DNA from: Saccoglossus kowalevskii
Lineage: Eukaryota; Hemichordata; Enteropneusta; Harrimaniidae
Assembly: GCF_000003605.2 (NCBI RefSeq)
Contig: NW_003131853.1
Coordinates: forward strand, 340,917-404,916
DNA length: 64,000 nucleotides
Reading direction: 5' to 3'
The first letter of the stretch is position 1; every line of letters begins with the position of its first letter. The notes beneath the pieces were generated by a model. The model saw only the letters and a list, made by a program, of their open reading frames with translations. It ran no database searches and had not been told where the DNA came from. The position numbers and the translations under genes are program-made. This document shows positions 1 to 13,400 of the stretch, one piece after another.

Positions 1-635
1 AATAGGACCTTGATGCACGTCATTTTTTTTTTCGGATCAAGTTCGAAATGCCGACTGGCGGCCATTTTTGTTTTAAAGAATTCAGTTCTGGATCCGTATC
101 CGAGACATGCTTGGATTGATCGAGTTCAAACTTCACACACACAAGGTACATCATGTCACAAATATGTATGTGCATTTGTTTCATGATCTCATTAACGATA
201 GCCAAATGGCGGCCGCTTTAAGGCCGAAAATGCATTGAAATCGCACATTTTCACCATTCCGGGACCCGTATCTCAGTTATGCATGGATGGATTTTGTTCA
301 AATTTTGTACATACATTAAACATAATAGGACCTTGATGCACGTCTTTTTTTTTTTCGGATCAAGTTCGAAATGGCCGACTGGCGGCTTTTTTGTTTTAAA
401 GAATTCACTTCTGGATCCGTATCCAAGACATGTCTGGATTGATCAAGTTCAAACTTCACACACACATGGTACATCATGTCACAAATAGATATGTGCCTTT
501 GTTTCATGGTCTGCTTAACAATAGCGAAATGATGGCCATTTTAAGGCCGAAAATGCATCAAAATCACGTATTTTCACAATTCCAGAACCGGATCTCAGTC
601 ATGCATGGATGGATTTTGTTCAGATTTAGCACAAT
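1..635. repeat. Tandem duplication, ~323-bp unit
   Basis: The block beginning 'aataggaccttgatgcacgt' at position 1 recurs at 324 and stays alignable, with scattered substitutions, to about 635. A shorter decayed third piece may follow to about 690. The first copy probably begins to the left of the window, so the array may be longer. Shared landmarks are the poly-T run, 'ttcggatcaagttcgaaatg' and 'atgcatggatggattttgtt'. No protein is recognisable. It resembles interspersed or satellite-like repeats of marine invertebrates, but I cannot assign a family. Confidence 0.85.
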
Positions 636-1117
636 GTGTTGTACATATGCAGGTGCATTTCAGTCATGATCTGCTTTGAATGTATATGTCACTCAAATAT
701 GAACGGAACGGGGACGTGTCATTGACAATGACTTGTTATAACTGGAAGCATAGTTGCTGTTGCACCATATCCTTGATTCGATAGGCCAGAGTTCAAATCA
801 TACCTGACTTGAACACCAAAAGGATTGACCTCTATCCTGGATGAGTGTGCCAACTCAACGGGGAAGGCCAAATCCACTTTATGCTCAGCAGGTTCTTGTG
901 TTCGACAAGGATAACGCATTAAATTGCCATTATAATCAGAAGATTGTCACTCAGCCCCGTCATGTAGTTTCAAACAAGGAATATCATTTCAGTGGCAAAA
1001 TGCATTACTGTATTTGGTCTTAGTAGTGCATTCACTTCCTGGTACATAATTTTAAGGGCTTTTTCTATAGTCAGAATAAGTAAAATTTCAATGATTTAGT
1101 ATACAGGCAATGCATTT
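636..1117. other. Non-coding stretch, no gene seen
   Basis: Only short chance open frames occur here, on both strands around 719-1020. The phrase 'gagttcaaatca' near 790 loosely resembles a Pol III B box, but no A box or tRNA fold accompanies it. Confidence 0.5.
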
Positions 1118-1876
1118 TTAGCTCTGCTGTCGACTTTGTCGAGCGGAGCTTATCATATGAGTGATTGTCTGTCGTCCGTGTCAATGTTTTACTTTTCCTG
1201 ACTTCTTCTTGAAAACTACAAGCCTGAATGCTTTGATACTTGGTGTATATGTACCGTACCGTACCTTGGGTAGACCTCTCTCAGATTTGTTCATTTCATG
1301 ATCATATCTTCAATTCTCTAATTTTGGTGAATATTTTTGTCATTTTTGGTAAAAAGTGATATTTTCAACTTCTTGTTAAAAACCGCAAGTCCAATTGCTT
1401 AGATATTACACGCATAGGTACTACATGTGGACCTCTCTCAGATTTGTTCATTTTGTAATGATATCTTTAATTATCTAATTTTGGTGAATATTTTTGTCAT
1501 TTTTGGTAAAAAGTGATATTGTCGACTTCTTGTTAAAAACGACAAGTCCAATTGCTTTGATATTATCACATATATAAATACTACATGTGGACCTCTCTCA
1601 GATTTGTTCATTTTGTAATGATATCTTTAATTATCTAATTTTGATGAATATTTTTGTCATTTTTGGTAAAAAGTGATATTTTCAACTTCTTGTTAAAAAC
1701 CACAATCATTTATGGTTAAAAATTATATTTTTGAATTCTTGTTGAAAACAGCAAGTCCCATTGCATTGATACTATGCATATTGTTCATTTTCTAATGATA
1801 TCTTCTGTTCTTTAATTGAAATGTGCATTGCTAACAGCGGAGCTATCTCAGCCGAGAGGCTGCTTGTTTGGTTAAT
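1118..1876 (+). repeat. Hairpin-ended non-autonomous repeat (copy A)
   Basis: The 5' end is a hairpin at 1120-1150, with arms AGCTCTGCTGTCGAC and GTCGAGCGGAGCT around a TTT loop. The 3' end repeats AGCGGAGCT (1836-1844) and closes with CAGCC-GAGA-GGCTG (1849-1862). Between them a unit of about 157-160 bp is repeated three or more times; 'gacctctctcagatttgtt' recurs at 1273, 1430 and 1590. No coding capacity is seen. Two further copies lie in the ataxin-1 intron, so this is a dispersed family. Its class is unknown: the terminal hairpins are suggestive of a mobile element, but no target duplication was found. Confidence 0.7.
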
Positions 1877-4800
1877 ATGAGCTGGAGATGTACTTGCAAT
1901 AGAGCAAATACAGTATATGTCGACTCTCTCCCTCGCACATGCAAATTGCACATAAAAAAAAAAAACTAGGAGAGAAATTTGTGATGTTTAATGACTGGTG
2001 CTACATGTATCTTGGCACAAAAATATTTAAAAATAAATAAAATAATTTAATATAATGTATTCAACCTAGATTTGATCTAAGCTGTTAATTGTGACTATAA
2101 TGTCATTCAGTTCATTTGACAATATTTTGAATTAAATTTTTATTTTACCAATGTGAAAATTTATTTGTAGCTGTAGACTCTGCAGCATGATTTATTTACA
2201 CAAGTTATTATCTTTCACTGTTTATGTATGCAAAATTAATAAAAACTTGATGGGCAATATTTCATCATTTCCTGAATGAGTCCGTGTTATGTAGCTATGA
2301 TTGCTAGAGTAAGTGGTTAAAATATTGGACTGTAATGTTACATGCAGCTCAGCCTTGTAATTTAATTCAGTGCGTAATGCCAGTAGTCATCTGATAAAAC
2401 CTATCAAGTATCAATGGTAGCATGTCATTGTGGTCTGTACTACATAACCTTTAACCCCATAGTCTCTCTGGAGGTATTCTTCCCATCATGCCACTGTCTG
2501 CTGCATGCTGTCTGACCAGCTCCAGGTTATTTATAGTGTGCATTTGATAGGCAGTGTGCGCACACACTCACACAGGCAGTGATGGCTATACATTAAAAGT
2601 TGATCATGTGAGATGTGAGTATTACTACATGTTTAATACTGTATAAGGTACTGTATGTCATATTAGAGGGTGAGAATAGTGCAGCTTTGAACAGAGTTCA
2701 GGTTTGGTACGTTTGTTGAGACCTGTCCAGGAGAGTAAATTGTATATATTGGATGTGTTACAGTGAAATACTTAAGAATGTTGGTGGTATGCAAGTATCT
2801 ACAGCTGCTGGCTAGCACACCATGGTACCAAAGGACAAGATAATTTAGACTGCTATAAAATGACACAAAACTGCTTACCATTACTCTGAGTGTACATTTT
2901 GTGTTTCACTGGAAACAAATTATTTTACACTTCCCTACTGCTCATTGTCCACAGTATGATATAATATGTGAAAACTGTACCAATTATATTGTAAGTACCA
3001 ATATGAAAGCGTATTAACTATATAATACTATTACTACACTGATGATGATGTACATCTTTCCTGAGTGTAGGGATTCTTCTTTTCAACTTAGTGTCAAGGT
3101 TGGTAGAGAATGCCCCACCCAAATTCAGTGCCCTGGTAATGTTTACAAATGAGTGAAAAATATAAATTTATTGTGCCTCGTGTACTTACTACATGTAATA
3201 CTAGTTTCAAGGCTTTTGATCTTTATTTGCATGTTAATTTATTGTTGATCCATTGGATACAATTGTGTTTCAAATCTTTTTTTATAGAGATTTCGATTTT
3301 ACATCACCATGATCTAATACTTAATGGGATAAATATTTATTGGAAATTGTATTTTTAGACATAATGCAATGCGAGTAATATAAATAACCCTCACTTTTAG
3401 ATTAATACCTGCTACATATTTTTTATATGCAATGTATACATGAATTTTATATACACAATAATGCTATTAATGTTGCTTCTGGGTGGTCATTCATTGTTCA
3501 GTGTTCGTGTTTTTTTTCGGGCTGTTTTTATGACGATTTGTGTTTGCTAGTTTGCTAGCTATGACAGTAAATAGAATGTCATTTTAAAAATGTGGAAGTA
3601 TATACCACATGCTTGCATATTGATGCGTATTTCATTACTTATTTCATTACTTAATTCATTAATTAATTTGTCATATTGATTGAACACCATCATGTATTGC
3701 TGTCACAAAGTACTATGCTGTTGTTGCTTAAAATAGATTTATTAAAATATGATATAGCATGCCTTTCATATATCCGTGTACATGCCCCCCCCCCCTTTTT
3801 TTTCTGGCCATTGCCCATTCTGATGTGCAGATGAAATATGCTAGTCGTGACTGCTTTCTAGGGTTTAATATTGAAGAGATGACTCATATGTAGAGTAAGT
3901 TAATGGTGTGTAGTGGTCAATCCATCCATAATGCAAACTTGGCATTCTGTCTGTCATGTCTTGATTAATGCATTATACTACATAGTACAGACATGGAATG
4001 GTGTTGTATGTTGGTGTGTAGTCTACAGGAGTGGAAGTGGAATTCTAATCAGGCGTAGATATGGGTATGTGTATCATTGACTTAAGGCCTAAAAGATGAG
4101 TAGCCTTATGTGTTTATACTGTATTTATGGATGGTAGAGGCCAGTCATATAATGATAGGGGTTTTCTACAGTGTATGTGTATGACAACATTGTCCCTGAC
4201 CTTTGTCTAATTTATGATATCTCAAAGATGAATCTATCAAGTTTAAAATATTACCAGACTTGTATGACTTGTATGTTTTACTTTTTTCTCAGTCTTTCAT
4301 ACTGCTGATAACAGATTTCACAGTAATTGCCAGACATGATAGTGTCCATTTAGTATGATTAACATACTTATATACCTTCCTATATATTTGGCGTTATTCT
4401 AATGCTTTACTTCCTATGTTAGAGTTTATAATTATCTCAGTGTTATTTATTAGAATTATAAATGCTGCACAGTTTCACAATCATCTGTACAGCTGGATCA
4501 GATAGTCTTTGCCCCTCTGTGGCTGTGCTGTATCTTAAATTGGTGTGGAAAGTTTTCAGTCTCTTGGTTATTAAGCATTCTTTTTGTGGCCATGTGGACA
4601 CACACATATACCTAGGCAATTTTGTGTTGTGCATTTGCATGTGCATCAGTTTGAGACACACATGTAGTACATGTTTAGTTTGATTAACATAGTATTTAGT
4701 AGTATTTATGTCGTGTGTTATGACAATTCCATAGCCTCAACATGTTTGTGGGATATGGAAGTTAAAAGTGATGTTGTGTATCCTGCAGCCATATTTACAT

Positions 4801-4950
4801 GAGCGAAACAAATAAATATGCATATGGTTCTGTTATTACACATGTCCCAAGACTTCATGAAAATCTTCAAGAAAATTGTCATCACAGCAGCTACAATTTT
4901 CATGTGCGCAATTTTTGACCTACTTTAAATTCTGTTCAGTGAATCGTTCA
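1877..4950. other. AT-rich non-coding DNA, no gene seen
   Basis: There are only short, low-quality open frames and homopolymer runs, including a poly-C/poly-T run near 3786-3805. No splice-flanked coding segment, RNA gene or transposase was recognised. It could be intergenic DNA or a 5' intron of the downstream ataxin-1 gene. Confidence 0.5.
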
Positions 4951-5405
4951 GTGTTGGCGTTTCGTTCCATTCTATTCATATGCTAATGTGTACTCGCTCA
5001 GTGTTGGCGTTTCGTTCCATTCTATTCATATGCTAATGTGTACTCGCTCAGTGTTGGCGTTTCGTTCCATTCTATTCATATGCTAATGTGTACTCGCTCA
5101 GTGTTGGCGTTTCGTTCCATTCTATTCATATGCTAATGTGTACTCGCTCAGTGTTGGCGTTTCGTTCCATTCTATTCATATGCTAATGTGTACTCGCTCA
5201 GTGTTGGCGTTTCGTTCCATTCTATTCATATGCTAATGTGTACTCGCTCAGTGTTGGCGTTTCGTTCCATTCTATTCATATGCTAATGTGTACTCGCTCA
5301 GTGTTGGCGTTTCGTTCCATTCTATTCATATGCTAATGTGTACTCGCTCAGTGTTGGCGTTTCGTTCCATTCTATTCATATGCTAATGTGTACTCGCTCA
5401 GTGTT
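4951..5405. repeat. Perfect 50-bp minisatellite, nine units
   Basis: Units start with 'gtgttggcgtttcgttccat' at 4951, 5001, 5051, 5101, 5151, 5201, 5251, 5301 and 5351. All nine read identically at exactly 50-bp spacing. A tenth unit breaks off after 'gtgtt' at 5405. Each unit contains 'catatgctaatg', which includes the octamer-like ATGCTAAT. Complete identity implies recent expansion or continuing homogenisation. Between the repeats there are no variable spacers, so this is not a CRISPR array. Confidence 0.97.
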
Positions 5406-8400
5406 AGTGACAAATACCAACCAATAAATGCAGAAGCTTTTCAAAATAAAAAATGTACACTGTAATCCACCACTGTTGGTTGAGACATGGCGACCTTATT
5501 TAAACTTATTTGACATCAACATCAAAAAATAAACATGTATTTCAAATGCGTCCAATGACGGCACTAGAGTTTTGGCAGTGGAATATTCTAAGTATATTTT
5601 CAAGGTTGAAACAAAGTAAACTGCAGTACATTTGTAACAATTGGTGTTATTTCCTAGCTTTACTTCCTATGTTAGTAGCATCTATGAGTTTACATGTTAT
5701 CGTCTTCCTTTTAAACCATTAACTTAATCTACTAGATTGTAATTTCACCAGGTGCTTGCATATCCTACTGCTCTTATGGGTCATGTTTTGCATTTGAACA
5801 CACAACTGATGTATTATTTACATCATCCCACAATGGAGCATTGAATATGTTAATTTGTTCAAAGTAAATTGAGTAATTCCCAGTGACTAGCATGAAAAAA
5901 AAGGAGATTCCATGGTGCATTTCACGTTTTGTTGAATTAAGTGCCTCGAGCTGTTTCAAATTATTGAATGGAGTATCGATCCCGTAAATTGTACTTTAAA
6001 TTGTACATTTCAAAGAATCAATAAAAACAATGACAACTTGTGTGTAATTAATCACTTTGCAGAAGAGCGAGACTAGTAATGATTGTTTTTAAGGTGTGCA
6101 TACTTAATATCATTCAACTGCAAATGAGAATGAGTCATCCCTCAGCTTAACCATTTGCTACTATATATAGTGTTCAGATATTGAATGCCCTGTAGGTGCA
6201 GCCAACCAGCTATAGGTCATACAATACAGTCTTCATTATGACATGTCCTGGATAAATCATATCAAGGATACATGATATTTCTTGAGACATCCTCAAATGT
6301 ACCCCTCAACTAAACAACTCAATTTATTAATGAATTTATAAGCTTCTTTTTTTAATTTTTGTCAAAACATTATTTATTGCACGTTTACCAAATTGTTTCT
6401 TGCATTTCTATTTGCTCTATCTTTTGAATAAGAGTTAACAGAGTGAAACCTGGCATGGAAATGTGGCCATTTTTATAACTCTGTACATAGGTTCTGGGAA
6501 TCATTTTAAATAGTCATTGACCAAGGCTAAATTATTTTGTTACTGCAGATGGGTTTTGCAATACATTGTTAATTACCATAACTTTTGCAAGTCCGGGCAC
6601 TTGTGGATATGTCTGTCACATTATCACAGAAGTTCATGAGCTGATTTTTTTCAAACTTAGTACATAGTTGATGGTATACATAAGCTGCCGTATTTGATCC
6701 CAAAATTGCCTAAAAACCTACATTTTATGTGTAAAGCATTATCTCCAAGTTCTGCTGTTGGCATACAAAGACAGATTCTCAATTTTTGTATTTTTGGTCT
6801 ACTGGTGGCCATTTTGTATGGCAAAAATACTTATTTTTGCTAATAACTTGCTTATCAGTTTATTCTGACATGATACTTGTGTTCTGAAGATGCAAGTGGA
6901 CGAGAGTCGATGCTGTTCAACTAGTTCCAAACTTGGTCCATAGACGATTATATTAAGCTCATTAATAAAAACTTATTTGTGTTACAATCAAATCTAATAT
7001 GGTCAACTGAAAGCCATTTTGTTTTTACCTTCTTTCTTTTTTTGCACATTTCTGAATGTATATTAAATTTAAGCTGTCAACATTGGGTCCAGACTTACTG
7101 TAGTGACCTGCAACATTCTATTTGTATGGAATTGATGCCATTATGAAGTACAAAAACTTGTACCATATGAATATCTCAACTTTTACTGTAATTGTCATCT
7201 AGTGTATGTTATAGCAGAATTAGTGGATTTGTGGTCGCTGCAGGTGACTATGGCAAACTTCCAAACCTTCATATTGGCAGCAGACATGTTGGTTGACAGG
7301 TACATTTTTGTATGTCTCAAGCAAAGATAAAAAATGGCATGAAAATGAAACTGTGCAAATAGTGAAAGTTATTTCAGTGTTTTTAGTGAAAGATCAGCAA
7401 AATTGAATTCAAACAAACAATAAATTGAAACAGAATGGTGGAATGGTAAAATTAACAATGCAGTATGTAAAAGATGGGTAAAATTCTCAGTTTACTGTTA
7501 TTCAAGCATGGTGAGATTTGTGAACTTATATTGTTTGTATAGGTAAAGGTTTAGTTGGTCTACTGATTTATTGTGCGGTATGGTTGTCGCAAATGAAATA
7601 ATTTGGATGCATCATTGTTTTATGTTCACAAAATTCAGGGATTGCACAAGTCACAATTAAAAAATTGAAGTCGTATTGACTATTTTGTGTATCCTTGTTA
7701 GAAATGGGACCCTTTAGTAAATTGGAAATCTCTGTAATATTGGTATCTTCATCAGCCAAGGACCATTTATTCGGCCGAAGCCACAACATTAACCCTTGGC
7801 AGATTTCACCGCGATTTATTGTATGTCGCACGCCCTCAAACTATTATAAGATTCACTTGCATTACCCAATCAGAACTCACTTTAGAAACTACATATTACT
7901 TGGTAAAATCATGGCGCTAGCAACGAAGACAGATCAGAAAAGTCGATATGTTACTGATTTGTTTCGACTGTTTTGTCAGTTTGCTAAAACATGGTTTGCA
8001 CAAATATTTAATCATTCCATAGTCTTCATTCACTTGTCCACAAACAATTTTCAAAGTTGGAATAAAACATTTTGGAAACGTGTCAATGAACATAGACCTT
8101 CTGTTCTGGACTCAGGGTGAATCACCACAAAGCCTACACACTGCCATTGTTTTAATCTATGATGACCCCGGATCTGATTGGTAGCACCAGCTTCTTGGCG
8201 CGTCCAATCAAACTGCAGTGAAATACCGCTTTTTCTAACACTATCACGCACGGCTTCGGGGGCCGGTTATGAATGGCCGGTTTTAGCGAAACCGTGCGAT
8301 TCGGACAATGTAATATTGGGGCTACAGGAAGCAAAATATGCGGTTAACTCAATCCCTGAAATTATGGTCAGATTTTTTCTGGTTTAATTGCTGACTCAAG

Positions 8401-10435
8401 CCAAAAAAGTTGAGATGCCCAGATATAGAACCAAATAATGGTTCACCTATCATCCGCATGGCAATTGAACTGATGGGTGTATTTACAACAGAATCTGCTG
8501 TATACATGCGTACAAGAAAAGACAAGAGCAACTTTCACTACCAATCTTGTTTCGAGCTGGGGAAAGATGACTGAATTTATAATTATCGTTATTGAATATT
8601 CATGAACTTTTTGTACTTCAATAACTGGCATTTTGCTGGGTTATGTTTACAACACTGGAAACCTTGCACAAGTGTATTTGTTATTATATATGTTTTAATT
8701 ATATCTCAGAATACATATTCAGTTGCACATATATCTATAGGTTTTAAACTATGTCGGGCTGTAAATTTTCTTGCTGTGTTTATATGAACTTATCAAGGTT
8801 AAATTCTTTGCAGTGACTAGCAATATTCTTTCATGGGAACAGAAAGTAAGATTTTTATTATTAACATGGAGGGGGGGGGGCTGGTTATCATAAGGGGAGA
8901 TGTTAGTCGGGAAAAATCATTCTGTGATATTATTATGACAGTTTGCTTGTAGCGTTTGAGGCATTTATGTTAGGCAATCTGGGAAAATTCACCAGTTGAA
9001 AGTTAGTTCATTCTGACCCTGTATAATCGCCACATCAACTAGTGTATTGCTCTGTGTATTCAAATATACCATTGTGCTGGTCTACCCAGACAGATAGTTA
9101 AGTAGATTTGGAAAGATGAATAAAAGGTAGATGACCTTTTGTGAGGCACCCTGTCCAGTGCAGGATGCTTGTGGCTGCCCTTACAGTTGTTCTTGTATAT
9201 TAGTTTGTACATTTTAATGTATTCATAACTGAAAATCCATTATTAATGAAACATTCAGAACTATAATTAAATACTATGGACCAGTATAGGTTAAAGGTGT
9301 TTATATAAATATGTCATGATGAACATCACTAGTGTTAGAAAGCAATTTAATGTCTGGTGTCAGTTACACAAGTGTTATGGCAAAGACTGGCCTGCTGATC
9401 AATTTTGTACATGTAACTGGGGTGCCTCAAGTCTTTTCCTATAACTGATGACAGCAGACAAGTTAATAACAGTTACTTTAGGATCTTATTTGTATTGAAT
9501 GAGTTTATATTATATATTTGTATCAGTAAAGACGTGTTTCAAGTGATTTTACGGCTTCTTTTGTCATCATCAGGCTAACTAGTGGACAGTGTGTATTTAA
9601 AATTTGACAAGTAATAGTAAAGGTTATTATGCAACTGTGTGATGCTTGTATTTGTGTGATTGCGTATTTGCTCCAGTAGAGGCACACATAAACCAAAAAT
9701 TTCATGTATATGGTGCAAAGCACATACAGGAGGCAAATGTCTTTTTCTGGATGGATGTTTTTGCATCAAGTTTTGTTCCACTACTACAAACTCCATGCCA
9801 GATTAGTCCAAATCTTTGCATATTAATTATGTAATTTGCATATTTACCATTGTCGGCCTACTACTATTTTGTTGATATCCGATGAGTGACACTTGGTGTA
9901 CCTAATGTTTTTGTAGTTGGATGTCTAACACTATATTTAGGTTAATCAGAATATATTATTTGCATATTAATTAACAACTTTCAATGTGTTTGTTGTTGAT
10001 ATTCTGACAATTGCTTTAAATGGATTCAAATTTGTTAAATGCGGACTGATAATTGTTGGGCATCAATCTGCGTTTCAGCATTAGATTGTTAGTGAAAATA
10101 GATTCAAAATCATGGCAGCCATAAAATTAAAATGTACAGTTGGATAATTAATTTTATTGATCCATGATTACATGCATCTATGATAACTGATGGATAAATA
10201 TGGCATGAACAAATATTCAATGATATAATGCACATAAAAAGATCTTTTATATTGATTCAGTCATTCATAATTTCCATTACTAAATATCAGTTTCATTTCC
10301 AGGTATAAAATGATAATTAAATCCATTTGTTATCTATAGTGATGGTAATATAGTTCTAACATGGATTATTTATAGACTGTTTTCTTGTATTGCCATTTGC
10401 CCTAATGCCTTTTCATCGTCTTTATCGTATTACAG
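5406..10435. other. Non-coding DNA upstream of ataxin-1
   Basis: No supported exon was found. Around 6565-7300 the text resembles the class of repeat at 1-635, with phrases such as 'tttcaaacttagtacatag' and 'ggccattttg', and is probably an old interspersed repeat. A G-run lies at 8871-8880. A somewhat CpG-rich stretch at about 7770-8330 is described separately. The segment may include 5' untranslated exons and introns of ataxin-1. Confidence 0.45.
8170..8300. promoter_or_regulatory. Possible CpG-richer promoter-like patch with hairpin
   Basis: In otherwise AT-rich DNA this patch is GC- and CpG-rich. It holds an inverted CCAAT box (ATTGG, 8177-8181) and a direct CCAAT (8204-8208). A hairpin follows with arms CGCACGGCTTCG (8247-8258) and CGAAACCGTGCG (8287-8298), matching at 11 of 12 positions, around a direct repeat of GGCCGGTT. 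It could be a start region for ataxin-1 or a short inverted-repeat element. The functional call is inference only. Confidence 0.25.
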
Positions 10436-13400
10436 TGTCAGAAGGCCAATCACTGCTGTGTTCAGAGTCTATGTTATCATCCACACCACCATCTGATGAA
10501 TCTCTGAGGCAAACAGACAAGGCTGGAACACCATGGAAACACAGTGATGAAGTGTCTCAATATCGGCAGTCACCTGTTATTTCCCAGCCAGTGACCTCGC
10601 CCAGTAATCCAGACAGGATAAGGGATTATTCTCAACAAAGTGAAAATCAAAGTAACTCACGAAATACTCCTGTCATTGACGACAGGCGAGAGGAATATGA
10701 AGCTGCATGTGGCAATAATGCCACTAGTCAAAAAATGACGGACAACTATAAAACATTGCCAATAAATACTACAAGTGAAAACTTAAACTGGTTAGCTGAT
10801 GTTGCTGTCAGCCAATCAGAAAGAACTCTTGTTGGCATGCCTACTGGAACTACGAGTATACCTTCAGGGAGTATTTTCCGCCCACCATTACCAGAATATA
10901 ACGCTGCTCAGAGACTTTATACTCCTGGTCAGTTTTCTACTGTTTATTCTACGTCGTCACTTGGACAAGTTCCTTTTCCTCCATTGCAATATTCATCTCG
11001 CATACCTCCTGTTACTTTGCATTCTACAACTTTGCCATCATTTGCACCATATATTGGACCACCTCCATTTGGTACAACGCCATACCCACCTCCTGGTTTC
11101 ACACATGCTCAGTTGACTAGTGGACACTATCCCCAGATTGAGTCATACTCTGCTATGTTAGCCAGTATGGGAAGTCATGTACAGGCGCAAGGGCATCATC
11201 GACCATGTACTTTTATACCAGCCCATTTAGCATCTTCCTTGCACAGTCAGTATATACAGTCTATGGGATCAGCACATTCAGCGGAAAGCACAGAGAAAAA
11301 TTCTGCAATCAGTGCTTCAGTGTACCAAACAGTTCACTCTTTGGCACCTGGACGTATTGTGATGAATCCTGTGAACATTGCTCCTCATGTTCATAGCCCT
11401 CCACCTGGACCTATGATGAAAAGTGAAAACAAAGATAGAATTGACAGCCAAGATATTGTTGAATGTGCTCAACAACTATCAGTTCAAGACAAACCAGATG
11501 GAAGTGTTTATGCTGTTATGAACAGATCTCCAAGACACTCCCCAGTCAATATTGCAATGGTCAGGGCTGGTCTCGCTACTTCAAGAGTAAGTGACATTGA
11601 GACTGCTTCTCCTGCCAAACTAAGCTCTCCTGTCCCTATGGAAGAGAGAAGCCTAAGACACAACAGACCACCTAATATTAATATTAATCCAATGAGTATC
11701 CAATCCAATAAGTATGAGTTAATTAACCAGGATCATCATAGATTGGCTGACAGTCAGTCACCATTGTCACATACTGTGCATGGTAATGCAAAAGGGGCTT
11801 CATCTACACCAGGATGGTCTTGTGCTATGCCACCTCCTCAGACACCCCCTCATACTCCTCGTACACCTAGCTCTGCAAACAAGTCAACAAAAGCAGTGAA
11901 TGCCGATTCTCAGTATCAGTTATCACCTCCTGCCTACTCAAGTCAACCACCCCATCCACATTTCCCACCTCATTTCATGAAAGGATCCATCATCCAACTA
12001 GCAAACAGCGAACTCAAAAAGGTTGAAGATTTGAGAACTGAGGACTTTGTTCAAAGTGCTGCTTTGAGCGAGGACTTGAAAATAGACTCTAGTACTGTTG
12101 TTAGAATTGATGAAGAACATGAAGCAGGTCTGGCTCTTCTTGGATTCTCTGTGGGCGAACTCAGAATACAAGTATGTCATATTTTCATATTAGATCTGGT
12201 TCTCTGTAAATAACAACTGTCTCATTCAATCTTGCTGTGGTGTAGGTTACTTGTGTATGTTTCTGAGCAGGTATTGTTGAATAACAAACAGGCCATTACT
12301 CTGATGTCTGCTTGTCTTGATTTTATTTGTATTTACTGCAAAAAATTAAAACTATATTCATTATGTGAATAAACACAGCCATAAGCATTTTTAGCTTGTG
12401 GGTTATTGTCATGAATTTTTTAGTTTCGCTGTCATTGAAAATAACAGAGCTGAAGCTGATCATATAGGTTATTGTCCGTAGTCTACCAACTTCTTGAAAA
12501 CTACCAGCTCAATTGATAGTTGATATGTAGGTACCTTGGGTGGACTTTTGTCAGATTTGTTCATTTTAGAATCTTCAATTCTCTATTTTTGGCTTCGCCG
12601 TCAACTTTGTCGAGCAGAGCTCATCATTTTAGTGATTGTCCAATGCCCATAGTCCGTGTCAACTTATACTTTTTCAACTTATTCTTGAAAACTACATTTC
12701 TGATTGCTTTGATAATCTACACATATGTACCTCAGGTAGCCCTCTCTCAGATTTATTCATTTTCTAATGTCGGCAGAGCTACATGTATCTAAGCTGAGAC
12801 AGCTTGATACTGAATATTCTTGCCATTTTTGGTGAATTTTGTGACGTTACAAATGTATCATTAATTCTCTATTTAGTTAAAATTGATATTTTCATCTTCG
12901 TCTTGAAAACTACCAGCTCGATTGACTTAATATTTGATGTGTACTTAATTTGTTCTTAATAGCCAGAGCCAAACTACATGTTAGTGAATTAACTGTTTTG
13001 TCTTGTGCATGTGCAATACTTGACTAGGCTACCACAATGTTTTTGTAAGAATGTTTTGTTTTGGAATGTCACTAAAATCTCAAAATATATTAAGCCAATC
13101 AAGATGAAATATTTGGGAAAATGTTGTATTTTGGAAATCTGATCCCGTCCTCCCTAAACGATAGACTCCAAGAACAAAATGGAGTGCCTATTACATCCTG
13201 GGAGTTGTCAGAAGACATCATAATCTCACCTCATTTTATTTTAAATTAGCACAATGAGCTCGGTGGACTTCATTTCAGGTCCTTAAACTTAATAATTGCA
13301 TTTTAGTAGAGATGTTGCTAAAAGATTTTCTAAGCATGCCTCCTTTATTCCTTTTTCACTGGGACTGAACTGATTTACATATTATCTTTTACATTCATTT

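Noticed and set aside
4951-5405. Regular repeats resembling a CRISPR array
   Set aside because: The whole 50-bp unit is identical, with no variable spacers, and the genome is eukaryotic.
7695-8120. 141-codon open frame upstream of ataxin-1
   Set aside because: No domain, no conserved motif and no convincing splice context; an overlapping open frame exists on the other strand. It looks like chance.
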